The notes under the pieces: model-generated
Database searches by the model: none
What the model was told of the DNA's origin: nothing
Seen by the model: the letters and a program-made list of their open reading frames with translations, nothing else
Part shown: piece after piece, positions 13,601 through 27,624 of the stretch
Layout of the letters: each line of letters opens with the position of its first letter
How positions within the stretch are numbered: position 1 is the stretch's first letter
NCBI GenBank assembly: GCA_028023455.1
Contig: JAQFVV010000012.1
Location: 12,974,364 to 13,038,363, forward strand
Source: Epiperipatus broadwayi
Taxonomy: Eukaryota; Onychophora; Udeonychophora; Euonychophora; Peripatidae
DNA: 64,000 nt
Direction: 5' to 3'
Made by a program: the position numbers and the translations under genes

Positions 13601-16600
13601 GTAAATTGCATATGAAAATAATAATAAGTGACTATCTTCCCATGATCTACTTTAAAAGCAGTGTGTATTGGTGTGTGAAATCAATTGTTTTTAACATGGA
13701 AATCAGATTTTATCTTGATAAACTCCTGCTGAAAGATAGAAATTATTAAAACTTACAATAAAGCTATTAACATGAAGTCTTGAAATAGATGCATTAAAAC
13801 TACAAAAAAGAAAGCCATAGGCTTTCAAAATAAAAATGACTTTATGGTGTTGGTAGCCATGGAACACCTTAAGTATAAGATATATCTGTATAAAAAAGTG
13901 AACCTCTCTTCTCTTAGGAAATACCCCATAATGAAATAAAGAAATTGATCACAACATAACTATAATTTTGGTGAATTATATTCAGTTTAAAAATAAATAT
14001 AAACAAACTTTATTTCCACAAAATATTTAAATGTGCATATATATTTGCATATATGAATAGATATAATAAAAAGATGTTTTCTAGAAATTAAGAATATATT
14101 CAATATAAAACTATAGGAATAGCATATAAGTGTATAGAATACCAGAACTATCAATTTAGAAATTTTAATCTTGCTGATTTTAATAAAATCAGATAATATG
14201 CTATCATTTGGTATAAAAATAAACATAAATTATTGTATATTTGTCCTGATAATAATTTTATTTGAAATAATTTTTCTATGTAAACTGGATTATAAATATG
14301 GCTGATTTTACAACACAGAAAATAACTAGGAGGACAACGTCATCTGGAAAGAACTCATTGCCAGGCCTACCTAATGAAAATTTCATGCACAAAGTACAAT
14401 CGAGAAAAAAAGGAGTTCAAATTTACATCATTTTTCCATCACGTGCTCCACACTATATAAACAAATATTGGCAAAATGCAGTATTCTTTTTCCTGTTGTT
14501 CTTTTGCTTGAAATACTATTTAATTATGTCATTTTAATTTATTACACAGCTTGAAGTTAAAATGGCTGGCTAAGAAAGGAAATCATCTAATGTTCACTTT
14601 CCAGGGCAGATACTAATATCTTGATCATCATTATCAGAATAATTTACCAATAGAAACATAATTAAGTATTTAATAGCTGGAGTTGATAAAATTCAAAAAA
14701 AAATTTTTTTTTTGTAACTTTGGAATTATTTAAATTTATAGTTGAAGATTTCAGTCTCTTTTAAAATCACAAGATGATTAAATGACTATGATAAATGAAC
14801 CTTTATTGTGTTTATCAATTTCATAAAAATTCTTGATTAAACTTACTTGTGATATTTCTGGTGCTACTTAATAGCTATGTTTGCCCATTCCTGAAAGAAA
14901 CCAAAATTGTTGGAATATTAAAGTGATGTAATACAATCAGAAGAAAATGTAATCACCTGGAGAATCCACAACTTAATTACCTCCTTAATGGATTATTTTA
15001 AAAAAATTTCTGATAAACAATATCATCATTTGTGTTTAAACAAAACACTTTGTCATGAATGGATTGTGACTAATGACATTTTTTTTTATCTCACTTGTGA
15101 AATGAAGTCTTTATAAATTGGTAACAAAGAATTTGCCATTTACTATAATATGAAGTTTAAAACTTAACAAATAATGATTAAGTTTATCTGAAGAAATTTT
15201 ATTATATAATGAATTAAGTTCTAAGCATTAGGATTAATCAACATTCTCTTCAACAATAAGCAGATCAGGTAGTATGTTATATTTTTCTTTTATTCAAACT
15301 AGTGTGACATTTGAATGTATTGTATAAAGATAGGTTGTTCCTTAATTATTATAATAGTTAAATAGTAATATTCCTAAATTATGCTATTGGATATGAAATT
15401 CTTTTGTTTATATACCTTATATTTTATTGCCATATAGCCCATGGTATTGCAGTGTCAACATGTCAATAGAAATGAATAAATAACATTTTATTAAAATAAT
15501 TGAAATGTACTTATGATAATGATGACAAACCTAATAAATAGTAATTATTCCATGACTACAGACAGGTCTAGTAGAATGTTTTTTTTTTTTTTTTTTGAGA
15601 TCTTAATGTTGTATAAATAGGACATGTAGATATTGCACTTGTTTAGTACAAGATAAATGGCCTCCAAATAAATAGATTAATAAGACGATACCATTAGAAC
15701 AATGTTTCAAATATAGGAAATAGTAGAGTAAGTGGTGGTTTAATTTTAATAGATTTTAAAATTAGGATGTATTAAAGATCCTACCCATAACAACCTTCTT
15801 TATTGGTTTGTGTAAACAATACTTCCTGTAACACATTGGTGCATCATAAAAACATTGTTATGTAAGAATGTTGTGAGAATATTGACATAATTATCTTATA
15901 TTTTTTATTTATTCTATCTCATGCATTTTATTCTGTTTAATGTATTTTATTTATAATTATCATTCTCATGTTTAATCTACTAAAGTGGACTACTAGTATA
16001 ATCATATCAGTGTAATTATATTAGTATAATTTTAGTACTAAAATTTTCATTATATTTTATTATAATTCATTAAGTAAATATTATTTATGTTAAAATTTCA
16101 TTAGAGCTCATTTGCACAACTTTCACTGTTTTGTTTATATCCTATAAGGCATGTGCTGAATACAATCTCAAAATATCCATTTGTATCCCATCATAACTTG
16201 AAAAACTATATAATACAGATACCTACAAGTCTTTATAGTATTAAAAGATTAGTAGAAATAATATTTAAATGAAATATTACTTTGGCATTCGTGATGTTAT
16301 TCTCATGTTTTATTAATCCCTGAGATTTATTATTAATATTTATGTTTGCAAATAGTGGTATAGTAATGGATACTATTCTCATCACAAGGTAATTTTACTT
16401 ATTGATCTTATTACTATTTTTGAGAGGTTAAGCTAAGAGTAAGGCAGTCACCACTTAGTGACTGGTCCAATGCAGTATGAATACATAATTTAAAGTACAA
16501 TGTAAATAATGTCCAGTAAATGGAGTGGATATAATTAATTGATCATGAGATTTGTATAGTTAAATATATAGAAAAGTCTCAATAGAGATGAAAGCTAGTT

Positions 16601-18557
16601 CAATAAACATTAAAATATAATTATCAGTATTTTTTATTTCAATCTTATTTAGATTGATTATTTCATTTTTTAGTTAAGAAGTTTATTAATGACAAATTTT
16701 GAATGGGTTTTCAAACAAACTAAAACTATTTTTAATGAATGAATATTTTTGTTTTAAGGTGTTATTTAATTATTGTTTCAAAAATAATTTTTTTAAACAT
16801 TACTTTATTTTATTTTAGCATGTATTTTAATCTCTGAGTTTATTTTATAAAAATAAATAAATAGAACACACAAGTTATTTATTAAACACATTAAATGAAT
16901 AAAACCATATTTTCAAGTTTTTCTTATGAAAGTATGAAAAAAAAAAAGTCTTTTAATTTAAAAATTTTATTTATTAAAATTGGAGGTGGGCTAAATTTAC
17001 CTTGCACAAAGATGCCTCCTATCCACATGATAGGACTGTCATCAGGAACTAGCTTTTTAAAGATACTAGAATTAAATGATTTTTAGATCTAGTTTCTGAT
17101 GAAAACCAGTCTCTAACTGAAATATTAAACTATACTTAGATAAATATTCTTTCTTTTTTATATATAACATTAAAAAACAGTTTTACGTAAAAAAATAAAA
17201 AGATACATTGAATCTATTATTCATGGTTAAATATACCTGACATAGTAGTTAATAAGAAATTTATAAAACATTAAGATATAGAATAGTGACTTTATAAAAT
17301 TCAAACAAGTGAATACATAATAATAATATCATTACATATACAAAAATAAAACTAGATTCTCAAACAAGCAATATATTAACAAAAATTATAAGAATTTGCT
17401 ATTATAAAAAAAATTTTGGAAAACAAACAATAAAAAAACTTGTGCTATCATCTTATCAGTACATGCTAATAAATGTTTATTAATGTGTACATTCACTTAA
17501 ATTCAGAACATTAGCATTAAAGGAACACTGGTTTTAGGTAAAAGTTTTGACATTTTTTTTTTTAGAAAATTTATGAAAAGTATTTCAGATCTAAGAACAT
17601 ATCAGAAGATATACATATTAAAAATGAAGTAATGTTTTATTATATAGTGCACACAAACAAAGAAAAAAGACCAAAAAGAAAAAAAAGTTTTTTTATTCAT
17701 TTTAATAAGCCTATAACTACTAAATTTTAAACAACTGAACTAAAAGATGAACAAGTGGGAAGAGTGATGCCTGTTTATATAATGCTGAATATTAAGTTAA
17801 TTTTCAAAATGAAAATAAACTTTTGACTAGCTGTTTGATTGCTATATTTTTTCATTCTAGATTATTAAAGTTTATGTTATGCAGGTTAAGAAAATTTTAA
17901 TTCTCAAAAATTGGATAAAGCTTGATGATTGCCAATAAATATTTGAAAGATATTAATGGCTGTCTCTATATTCAGTAATGATTTAGGCAACATACTAAAT
18001 GTATATCTATGTGTTTAGTAATTAATAATTTTAAAGTTTATGTGAGGAAAAAAGTAGCAAGGAAAAAAAATTACCACTTATTATTCTAAAATATTTTATA
18101 AAAAATAAAAAGTTAAAAAACATTTATTAACGATATATAAAAATGATGATCAAAATTCACTGATGTCTGAAGTACTTTTTTAAATGAACAAACTCAACAA
18201 TATAAACTTCAAATAACTTTATTTTAGCAAAAACAAAATATCACAAAACATTTGTAAATTAAGATCACAAAAAAATAATATTTTCTCATTAGTATAAAAA
18301 TAAAATTGTGATTGCCAGGTTGAACACCATTGTGATATTCTAAATGTCCCATAGCTTTATTCTTTCAACCATACTCTCCCTTTAAATAAAGAAAAACTTG
18401 AATTTTATACTCCATTCAGTTCAAACTTTTATTTATTAAAAGGGGGAGTGTAGCTAAAAGAATATAGCTATGAGGCATTTAAAATATAGAGATTTCAACT
18501 AGAGTTATGCAGTTTCTATAAACACACACACATAAACCAAGTATATGTATATCTTAC
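4641..18557. other. AT-rich non-coding sequence, 3' part of or flank to the host gene
   Basis: I found no convincing gene here. Short frames occur on both strands but none shows a recognisable domain or splice-bounded coding. The last exon or exons of the minus-strand ANKRD26-like gene should lie in this stretch or beyond, starting in phase 1, but I could not identify them. The stretch has many homopolymer A/T runs and one conspicuous dispersed duplication (12281-12336 and 12700-12755). Confidence 0.5.
12281..12755 (+). repeat. Identical 56-bp direct repeat, copies 419 bp apart
   Basis: Positions 12281-12336 and 12700-12755 are identical over 56 bases (starting AATACAAGCTTATAAAAG). The sequence between and around them is unrelated. 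Function unknown. It could be the ends of a small element or a local template-switch duplication. Confidence 0.85.
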
Positions 18558-18745
18558 CATCTTGAAGATGTTTATTAATAGTTTTATCCAACTCTGATTT
18601 CAGCTTATAACTAAGAGATTCTTTTGTTGGTGGAGAGAGAACTACTGGATTAAGGAATTCGCTGTTAATAGGTGTACTAGCATTATATTGAGTAAATTCA
18701 TCACCAAACATTGGAAAAGATTTATTAGCAATTTGCTTCTCAAAT
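18558..18745 (-). CDS. ANKRD26-like protein, exon D (most 3' exon found)
   Basis: On the minus strand an acceptor (ATATTACAG) opens this exon at 18745 and a donor (G|GTAAGAT) closes it after 18558. It enters in phase 2, exactly completing the codon left open by exon C, and exits in phase 1. The product begins FEKQIANKSFPMFGDEF, then a Ser/Pro/Asn-rich linker (STPINSEFLNPVVLSPPTKE), then a short helix YKLKSELDKTINKHLQD. In the ANKRD26 family a Ser/Pro-rich linker followed by a 'm..ELEKnItrEL' helix occupies the same place near the C-terminus. The match is by memory of the family pattern, without an alignment. The final exon was not located. Confidence 0.7.
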
Positions 18746-20339
18746 CTGTAATATATACATATATTTAAATAACATTAACTGAAGTATAATAAATAATATA
18801 AGAAACTAAAAAGCAAATTTAAATAATGATCAACATTTCAAATAATGACCACAAATATGCATGATATATTAAATGATAATTTTTTTGTGTGATTTCAAAG
18901 CTTTCTCAATCCTTGAAAGTTATAACATCTGATGGTCAAGATTATAAAGCAATGATCCTAAAAAAGAAACTTGGTATATTATAAGTGGAAAAATTCATTT
19001 AGAAAATATTCCTTAAAATTATTAGAATGTACCTAAATCTGCAAATAATTAAGTAATGATTACACATCCTATAAAGTTTTATTATAGAGATACATGAGTA
19101 CACATGCTAGGAGCTTCATAGTGCAATAATTATTATAATTATCCACCATGCCTATGATTTAGAATTTAAAACTACATAAAACTTATAATTTTTCTTAAAA
19201 AGGTTAGGATATCTTTCAATGATCTCTAGCCAAGCCACCCAATTAACAAATCAATAAAGAGGCTTTTAACAAGAAAGTATTACTATTAAAATCTTTACAG
19301 AGTTAGTTTGATGAAAAATATAATTTCCATTGCTTTTTTGAAGATGCTGAAAGGTTTTTATTTAGCTGTAGGCTATTTAAGATTTGCATGCATTCTCATA
19401 CTTTCATTATCTTTAAAATGGCACTACATTACTAGTTAAAAATTTTAAATAGTCCTCACTATCATCCATAAGCACATATTAATGTGAGAAAAAAAAGAGC
19501 TATATGATCACAACTAATTGAGCTAAAATTCAAAACAGTTCACCAAATATGATTAAACCAAAATGAAAAAATTTAAATTTTTTCTTCATTATTTATAAAA
19601 CTTAATATGAATATCAATTATTATTATCATTATATTAAATAGATTCTTATGTTCTCTCATTTATTTCATTCTAAATATTTTAAACAGAATATTATATTAG
19701 TAAATAGTATATATATATATTGAACTGGATGCTTTATCCGCTTCAAAAGCACCGTCAGAAAATTCAAAATTAGAACATATAGTTTTAAAGATTTTAAAAG
19801 AAAATTGAATTTAAAAATTTTTGTACTTTATTTTAAGAGTACATGCATAACACATGTACACAATTAAAGAGGAAAATTGTAAAAGCATTTTTAATTAAAA
19901 TAAGCTTTGATTGTGATCAGTTTCTTTTTATTTTGTTAATTGTAATTTATTTTAAAAGCTGAGACTTATTTTTTTAAATTAATTTTGAAATAGATTAGCC
20001 TTGGTCAGATTTTTAAAAAAAATTAAGATTAAGTGGGAAATAAGAGTTTAAACCCGGTCAAAACTTTTTAATTAAAGATTATGAGGGAGATAACAATTGG
20101 TCCAGGTTTTTGAATGATTATTATTCTTATTGTGATTCTCATTTGGATTGCTGTTCTAAACATTTATATTTGCTAATTGCTCAATGTGACATGTCAAATT
20201 GGAATTTTTGCTGACTGCTGATAGTAATTGCTGCTTGCTGTGTTTAGAAAATATTGCTCAGCTATTTTCTAATAGATGTAAATACACTAAAACATTGGAA
20301 ATAGCGACCATCCCTCCAGGATGCAGAAAATACTCATAA

Positions 20340-20580
20340 AGAACCTTAATAATAATATGCAGTGCTAAATCAAGCCAAAGGTGAACCCCGGAACTCCATA
20401 ATTGTGCCTTCAAGAACATGACCTAAAAGCCTACTCCAGAACTGATCCCAAAGATTGTCTCCAGACTCATGAATGAAAAAATGAAAATCAAAACTTTGAT
20501 AAGAAGCCCTATGTAGACCTGAACATTGTGTATCCCACTGAAAAAAATCCACCAGACAGAACATTATGCATTTAAGGTAA
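20340..20580. other. Island of higher GC with open frames, unrecognised
   Basis: About 240 bases are much richer in G+C than their surroundings and open on the minus strand (20564-20370; segment WDTQCSGLHRASYQSF). A possible acceptor (TTTTTTTCAG) lies just before that segment. It is not an exon between C and D of the ANKRD26-like gene, because those two join in phase without it. A decayed TE coding fragment is the likeliest explanation. I recognise no domain. Confidence 0.3.
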
Positions 20581-21689
20581 ACTCACCTTTTCATATCATA
20601 ACCAGACCCTAAATCTCTTGTTTAAATCTTATGTTAAAGTCTCAGCTTAATCTTAAAAAAAACCTGTCTCCAAAATAAGTTATGTATAATCATTTAAATA
20701 TCATTAATTATTTTATTATGAGCTTTATTTATTATATGTATTAGAGTCTTAGTTTTAAGATTTCATACTTTAAATTTATTTGTCTGAGAGTGTATTGTGA
20801 ATTCATATTTTGTACTTAGTGTTTTTCTCTTTTATATTACTAATCATTGATAAATATTTGGGCAAATATTAGTAATTTTCTTTTAAATTCACTTGTCCTT
20901 TATTCTTTCATTAAAATTAATTTAGACAATCTTAGTTTGTGTTTCCTACAGACCATAAATCTTTTGGCTAGCGATTTATCGAGTATATTGTTCTATTTTT
21001 CTTAAACAGTAGAGATTTTGGTTTTCATATATTTCAGATTACATAATACCGTAATATTTTATTTTTCTCTTGTTGGACTCAATCTTGAGGGTCTTAAATG
21101 TGACCTTTTATGAGTGTTTGCAGGCAAATGATGATACTATTATGTCCCAATGTTTTCCTGAATTTTAGGAAAAGATCACTCTGCATTATTCATTGACTTC
21201 CGTATAAGATCATTCTTTTTGTTTTTAAATCTTTAACTAAAGGAAACTTGAATTTGTTTATTTAACTAGCTGGCAGGAAGATATTATAGATCCTTTTACT
21301 CCTTAGGTGAAAAAAAGAACTTATCTTCCAGGGTGTTTAATGTTACAATATTCTTGTACACTCTCTGATAAACTGGTTGGAGGAATTTAGGTCAAATTTT
21401 CATATTTTGTTTGACAAATAATTTAGATTTCATAAATTTGCAAATGATTTATAATTATTTTTGGATGTCGTTTGTCTTATGTGTCTTTTTGTCAATTGTC
21501 TGAACAATATTAAAGATATCTTTCTCTCCCTGGGTCTTGCTGGTAGTACTGATCACCATCATTAACTTTTCATTCACTGTAAATTAAATTTTCTAAGTTG
21601 ATAGTAGCCTACTGGCATCCTCAGTTATCAAAAAAAAATCGAAGTGACCAGCACAATATATATATAATATTCAAATATAAGTATATTGC

Positions 21690-21895
21690 CTACACTAAAC
21701 TTAATGTTTTAATGTGTGGGAGATGGTGATTGGACCAATTGAGTGCTGGTTCAGCACAAAATACTGATATTGGAAATCATTTATCTTCTTCACATGTATG
21801 TGGTTGTTTGTATCAATTATATAAGATGGAATCCATAGCTATAGAAAGCTTGAAAATCTGGGTTCAAGCCCCTTTTGGCTAGTTTGGTTCAGTTG
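21690..21895 (+). repeat. Decayed copy of the ~480-bp hammerhead repeat
   Basis: The copy runs from about 'gtgtgggagatggtgattggacc' to a Pol III B-box-like GGTTCAAGCCCC at 21863-21874. The ribozyme remnant is at about 21732-21773. Stem I (CCAA/TTGG) and the stem II hairpin (TGCTG GTT CAGCA) remain. The CTGATGA core has lost bases and GAAA reads AAAA, so it should be inactive. The copy lies about 1 kb upstream of PLE coding remnants in the same orientation. Confidence 0.7.
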
Positions 21896-22919
21896 TGACT
21901 GAAATAATTTTGATTATTTATTGACTAGTTTAGCTTTATGCTTTTAATGTTTATATATACATATATATAGTAACCAAAAAGTCCACCCAGATCATAACAG
22001 GTAGAATTAATGATATAACACAAAACTGTTACAATATAATCTGGTCACAGCCAGGGTGCACCGCGAAGACCCATCATAGTAGTACATGAAAATACATTAA
22101 ATTACCCAAGATAAATTGTGTAACTATTTCATTCATTATCATTCTCTCTAATGACTGTACCTTAAAAACTACACTTCAAAACCCTAATTTACGAAAGTTA
22201 TTTATGTGAGATCTTATGGCCGACCATGAACAAGATGGTATGATCTATAAAACTACTCAAGATTACTCTTATGGTACATATATCAATACCAACTGCCACA
22301 TTGTTAATATAGGCCATTTGACAAGACAATAAAAGTTATAGTAAGCACCATAACATGATTGGCTGTAACTCAGATATACTCAGGATTTTAGGACAAAAAT
22401 GTCATGTAGAGTATTTGCTTTGCAATAAAAGGTAAGCATATAAACTTTAGGTTCTTTCATCACTAATTCAAATTTCTAATTAAATAAATTATCAATGAAA
22501 CTCTTATTGTAATTTGTAAATCATAAATTATAATATTAAAAAATAGGTTCAATCATCATACAGGCTCACAAGCTTATTTATTAATTTAGTTCCTAATATG
22601 ATGAACACCAATATCATTATAAGTTTGTGGATACTGCTTATAAAATAAAAAATCAATTTGCTTCCCAAATTTATTACATAATTTAAGTTCAAATAATTTA
22701 AATCCATTTTTACAAATAATTTTATATTGATCCCAAGCACACCGTTCATTTAAAATTATTAAATGTTCAATTGCTTTCAAATACCTCCGAATATTAAAAA
22801 GTTCTTTTTTACATTTCTTATTTACATCATTTAAAATTATTAAATTTAATTTATCCATAGATTTTGGCATTAAATTTATACAAATATTCAGTTTTAGAGT
22901 TGCAACAATTCGAGAATAC

Positions 22920-24540
22920 ATGATAAACTTTACAATCCTAAAAAAACAGAAGCTGAAAAATAATAATATGATTTGTTTGAAAGAAGATAAAGAGCAGCAG
23001 ATGTGTTTAATGACAAAATGTTATTATATTGGGAAAGTTAAAGTGCAAATGGATAAACTAAATTTCTTTTTAATTGTAGAATATAATATGGACAGTCAGA
23101 AAATAAAATTTATTAACGATATTTAAAAAAAAAAGCTAAGAATAAAGCCTTAAATAATAATGTGTACTATCCTTCCTGTGCTATATGTCTTGTATTAAAT
23201 ATAAAATTATATAAAGACAATCCTTTGCAAATTATGATTGATTTTGGTACATTTATATATTAAACTTCTAAATAAACTGTTACAAGAGTTTTTAGGATTT
23301 GAGAAAATTGCTTCATCTTTTGACTTTGTAGATAGAATTAAAAATATAGTGAGTAATGAGAGTGATGTTATTGCTTCACTGGATGTTAAAGAAATGTATG
23401 GTTCTATTGATAGAGTGGATTTCATAAAAATAATTTAACATGCATTAAAAAGTAAAGGTATTTGTAAATATGTGATAAAATTTGTTATTGATTCTTTAAA
23501 AATTTTTAATGTTAACATTGTAGCTTCCTTTGAAGGTGGATATTATAAAATGTCTAAAGGTTGGCCTATGGGTCACCCTGTTGTCATACAATTTTGTTTT
23601 TTTTTACATATGAGAATAGCATTTTATATATGTGTACTTTTTTAAGATATTAAAATTTATGAAAGATATGTGGATGATGCTTTTGTTTGTGGAAATACCA
23701 ATACTATAAATTTGCTTGTAGAGGAATTAAATAATTTGAATGGCTTGAAATGAACTATTGAAAAGAAACAGGACAAAAGTATTACATATTTGGATTTAAT
23801 TATTACAAGTATGTTAAGTTATAAATTAATAATCAACCATTGCAAAAAAGGGGATATATAAACTGTAAATCAAAAGTACCAATTATGCATAAGAGGGCAA
23901 GTTTTAGATCTTTTTGTTTCATAATAAAACAAAATGTTGTTACCAATGAGATAAATGAGAAATATTGAGATATTTTCCAAGGAATTGCTTGAAGTTGGTT
24001 ATAATATTGAACAGATTAACAATACTTTATGTCAATTTAAAAAGAGTTATAATAATTTAAATGATGTGAAGATTGATAATAAAAAAATGGATAACTATTC
24101 CATATATTTCAAACAGTGAAGTAAAATTTTTTAAGGATGTATAAAAGAATGTGTTAACGTTTCACTTTGTGTTACAAATAAGGTTAATAAGTTAGTGAAT
24201 AATTCTACAAATGTCATATCTATAAAGCAGAAAAGTAAAGTTGTATATCGAATTTTTTGTGGATGTATGTTATGATATAAAGGTGAATTAAAATGAAGTA
24301 TTGAAAAAAGATTAAAGGAGCATGAATTGTTATACAAGTATGTGAAAAGTAAAAATAATAATGATCTAATGATTGCCTCAGTTTTTTTGGAAAGCACATA
24401 AAGAGAGAAATCGTAATAAAAGAAAAATTAAGGAGACAATTTTAATAAATAGAAATAAAATGAATATAATTAAAAGACAAGCTGCTAGCATTAAAATATG
24501 GGATTTGAGTTAATGACATTTGCTTCTGTTATATTTTTTG
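22920..24540 (+). pseudogene. Penelope-like retroelement, decayed RT plus GIY-YIG
   Basis: Several frames together encode a Penelope-like element. Order: KDNPLQIMIDFGTF, then SSFDFVDRIKNI and VIASLDVKEMYGSID (RT motif A, frame 23238-23438); GYYKMSKGWPMGHP (the PLE 'K.G.aMGsPl' motif, about 23539-23580); the catalytic YVDD at 23667-23678; ITYLDLII; and a C-terminal GIY-YIG endonuclease, VVYRIFCGC...YKGEL...SIEKRLKEHE at 24239-24325. PLEs use this RT with a telomerase-like fold and a GIY-YIG nuclease to insert copies. At least two in-frame TGA codons lie inside the GIY-YIG motif, and there are other stops and frameshifts, so it is dead. The 5' end is unclear: a 111-aa unrecognised minus-strand frame (22921-22586) abuts it head to head. 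Confidence 0.8.
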
Positions 24541-25869
24541 AATTTAACCGCAATTGAAGAACGTTAAGAAATTAACCACAAGTACTTCTGCAGATTGAAA
24601 GACTGTGTATAATAGTTAATTATTATTTTTATTGTTATATATATATATTGTAATGGTACAGAGAATTTAAGGGATTTGCCTGGGATGATGGCAAATTATC
24701 ATCATCAATCCTGTCAATGACTCAAAATTTAAAATATTAAATATAAAAGGAATAAGCATGAGATGAAATCAGCACATAACTAACTATAAATTCACCAGTA
24801 TTATAAATAAGTATAAGTAATAATCATTCATCATCATAAATGTTCAAAAATACAATAAATCAACAGTCGGTCTTGTGACTGGATTTGAAATGGGTCTAGT
24901 TCTTGCCAGCTTAGGATAGATTATTTAAACATTAATTTGGATGCACAAACTTAAGTGCTAATCCATAAGAATATATAACAATAAGTCAAATAATGTTGGG
25001 ATACTAAAACATACTGATCATCATCAATGCTCTGGCCACTTAGTACCTTTAAGGTATTGGCCAACTATAAACTTAATTACTAATAAATACTAAACTAAAT
25101 AAAATATAGTGCGTGGACTTTAAAGGATACCCCCTTTGTGTCAATCCAGGATCATCATCAACTGGATGTCCATAAACACTAAATGTAAATCCCCTTTACA
25201 CAACAGATCATTATGCATGAATCTAGCTCAGGAACAAAAGCTCTATAATTGTTACTGTGATCTAGAGATACAATACAACATATAATTTATATTTTAGGAT
25301 TAAATAAATTTATTGGAATAATTTTAACAATGAAATATCAATTTATTAATCAAAATAAAATTAGGGTCTGCTGAGTATGGCATAAATATAAATTTGGCAT
25401 TCTGATTTTGATTAATATAGAAAAAAAATAAGTTATCACATTGTGATTTACAAACATGTCAATGAATTTACATAAAACACACTTATATATAGGGACACAG
25501 ATGTGTGGTAAAATAATTTATGATTATATTTGAATTGTCACAAACCTATTAATGAAATACATTTTTATAATACATAACTAATGACTGATTTGATATATAT
25601 GTGTCCATATGTGTCATATAATACTAATAAAAAATAAATTATCACATTTTAATAATACATAAATAATAACTTTTCATATATATAGGTGAATACTCATGGA
25701 AATGTGTGTACACATTGATGTTTATATCATATATTTTAATTTGTTAAAATAATAGACAATAAACATATATTTTTCATAATTAATTCCATGTTGAAAACAT
25801 ACATAAAATTCATTCATTATCTTTAATGGTAAAAGTTTTCGTTTTGCTTTGTTTTTAAAAAAATATATG

Positions 25870-25950
25870 GTCCTGGTTTGCAGACCGTACTGCCGCCGTC
25901 AGAGGGCGTGGCGACATCATCAACAACCGGCCTGAAAATGGCAAGTGATA
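25870..25950 (+). other. 80-bp GC-rich island in AT desert
   Basis: The segment TACTGCCGCCGTCAGAGGGC and what follows is strikingly GC-rich against its surroundings. It is preceded by GGTTTGCAG and followed by AAAATGGCAAGTGATAAA. It could be read as an exon with acceptor TTTGCAG and frame TVLPPSEGVATSSTTG, but no partner exon is visible on the plus strand. A SINE or MITE fragment is equally possible. Confidence 0.3.
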
Positions 25951-27624
25951 AATTTTTTTTAATAAAATCATTCATTTTCAGAGTTTACTCTTTTTTTTAT
26001 ATAAAATTGTCTATGACTCAATTGTTTTATTTTTCATTGACAAAATCATTCACTTTTAAAATTTGTTAATTCAAAATTTTAAATGTCATTCTCAAGAAAT
26101 TATTTAAAATATTTTCAAAATATAACACTTCTCATCAGCTGTACTTCATATATATATACATTTATCTGTGCTTCTCTCCATATAAATAAAACAATATATA
26201 TAAAACAATTCTTCAGCAAGGTGATGGACTCTCTTTGCAAGCTGGTCCCTTTTAAAACAGTAAACCATATTGGTATAATCCAAGTTAATTATGATTTGCA
26301 ATGAGCTCCCTTCAGTTTTTATCATTTGATAAACATCAAACAAGCCAGCCATCTAGTACACATTATATAAGGCTATGAATACATAGAAGCTGACACTTTT
26401 CTTCCATGTGAATCCAAACTCTAATGTAGTGAACTAAAAGCAACTGCTGGACTTGCACTGTCTTGCCTTTGGCTATCTCTTTATGGTGTCTTTGTATCAC
26501 TGCAAACTCTAAGAACTCTCTTCTAATCTTTTTCTTAATTCTTTTATTGTCAGGATGGGAAAAAAATATAGAATTAAAAATAAGTTTTCCATATCTTGAT
26601 TGAAAAAAGCTAATGATTCTTTTCAATTCACTTTAATCCTTTAAAAACAACTTTGTTGGATTTTTATCCTAATATGTTAGTTAAAAGATTTCTTTAATCA
26701 AAATAGATAATGGGATTTTATAATTACCATTATATCTATTATAACATAAAAACATACATATTTTAATTTCAGAATCAGAATTAATAAAATATTTATTAGA
26801 CATTTTTAAATGTTTAATTTATAATAAAAAAATTTCAAATTCAAAATTATTTAATTCTTAACTGTTATTCCAGTGTGATATAGAAAACATCTATAAAAAA
26901 TTTTGTCTGCTTATTTCTACTTTTCCTTTCAACTTTATATATATGTATGTATGTGTGCACACTACTATATTGTTAATATATATATATATATATAAATATA
27001 TGTAAGCTATTATACATAAATTCCTTGGCCACTTCTAATATTCTCTTATTTAAAGCTTTCTATTCATTTTCTTTTATGTGAGACTGTAAGATACTTCTCA
27101 TCTACTGAAGTCTTGACAGAATTATAAATATTTTTTTCAAATTAGCTTATAAAAATGAAATATATATATATTTCTAAAATTAATCTGTTAAAACTAAGCA
27201 ACAAAAAATATTCATTAAATAATCAATTTCAAAACACTCCCTTTTCTGGATTGGAGACAAAAATAAATGATATTAGTAAGGCCAAGAAAAGATGGCTATA
27301 GATATGGATAGATTGTCTTCAATAAATTTGATACTACTAAAAAGAAAGCTTTTTATTTACACCAGCAAAAGAAATTTTAAAAAGTTCTAGTCTTGGTATA
27401 TAATCCCTGGATGTCAAGGGCAATTTTATAGAACAAAAAACAATAGCATACTCATAAATTTATTCACTTCATAATAATCTTTAACAGTTTCATTACTTTA
27501 TAAACTAACTTCAATAGTTTGTGCTAATTGCCAATATCAATTTATTTTTATTATTATTATTAATTTTGCAGATTTATCCATAAAAAGGAACTATAGCAAT
27601 AATAAAGGCAAATGGAATATTTCT

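Noticed and set aside
14298-14537. 79-codon plus-strand frame (MADFTTQKITRRTTSSGKNS)
   Set aside because: No recognisable domain, no splice partners, antisense to the host gene, and short frames of this size are expected by chance.
16970-17070. Possible minus-strand exon after exon D (acceptor ATTCTAG, donor AAG|GTAAAT)
   Set aside because: Reading in the required phase 1 meets a stop after a few codons, and the peptide does not match the family C-terminus.
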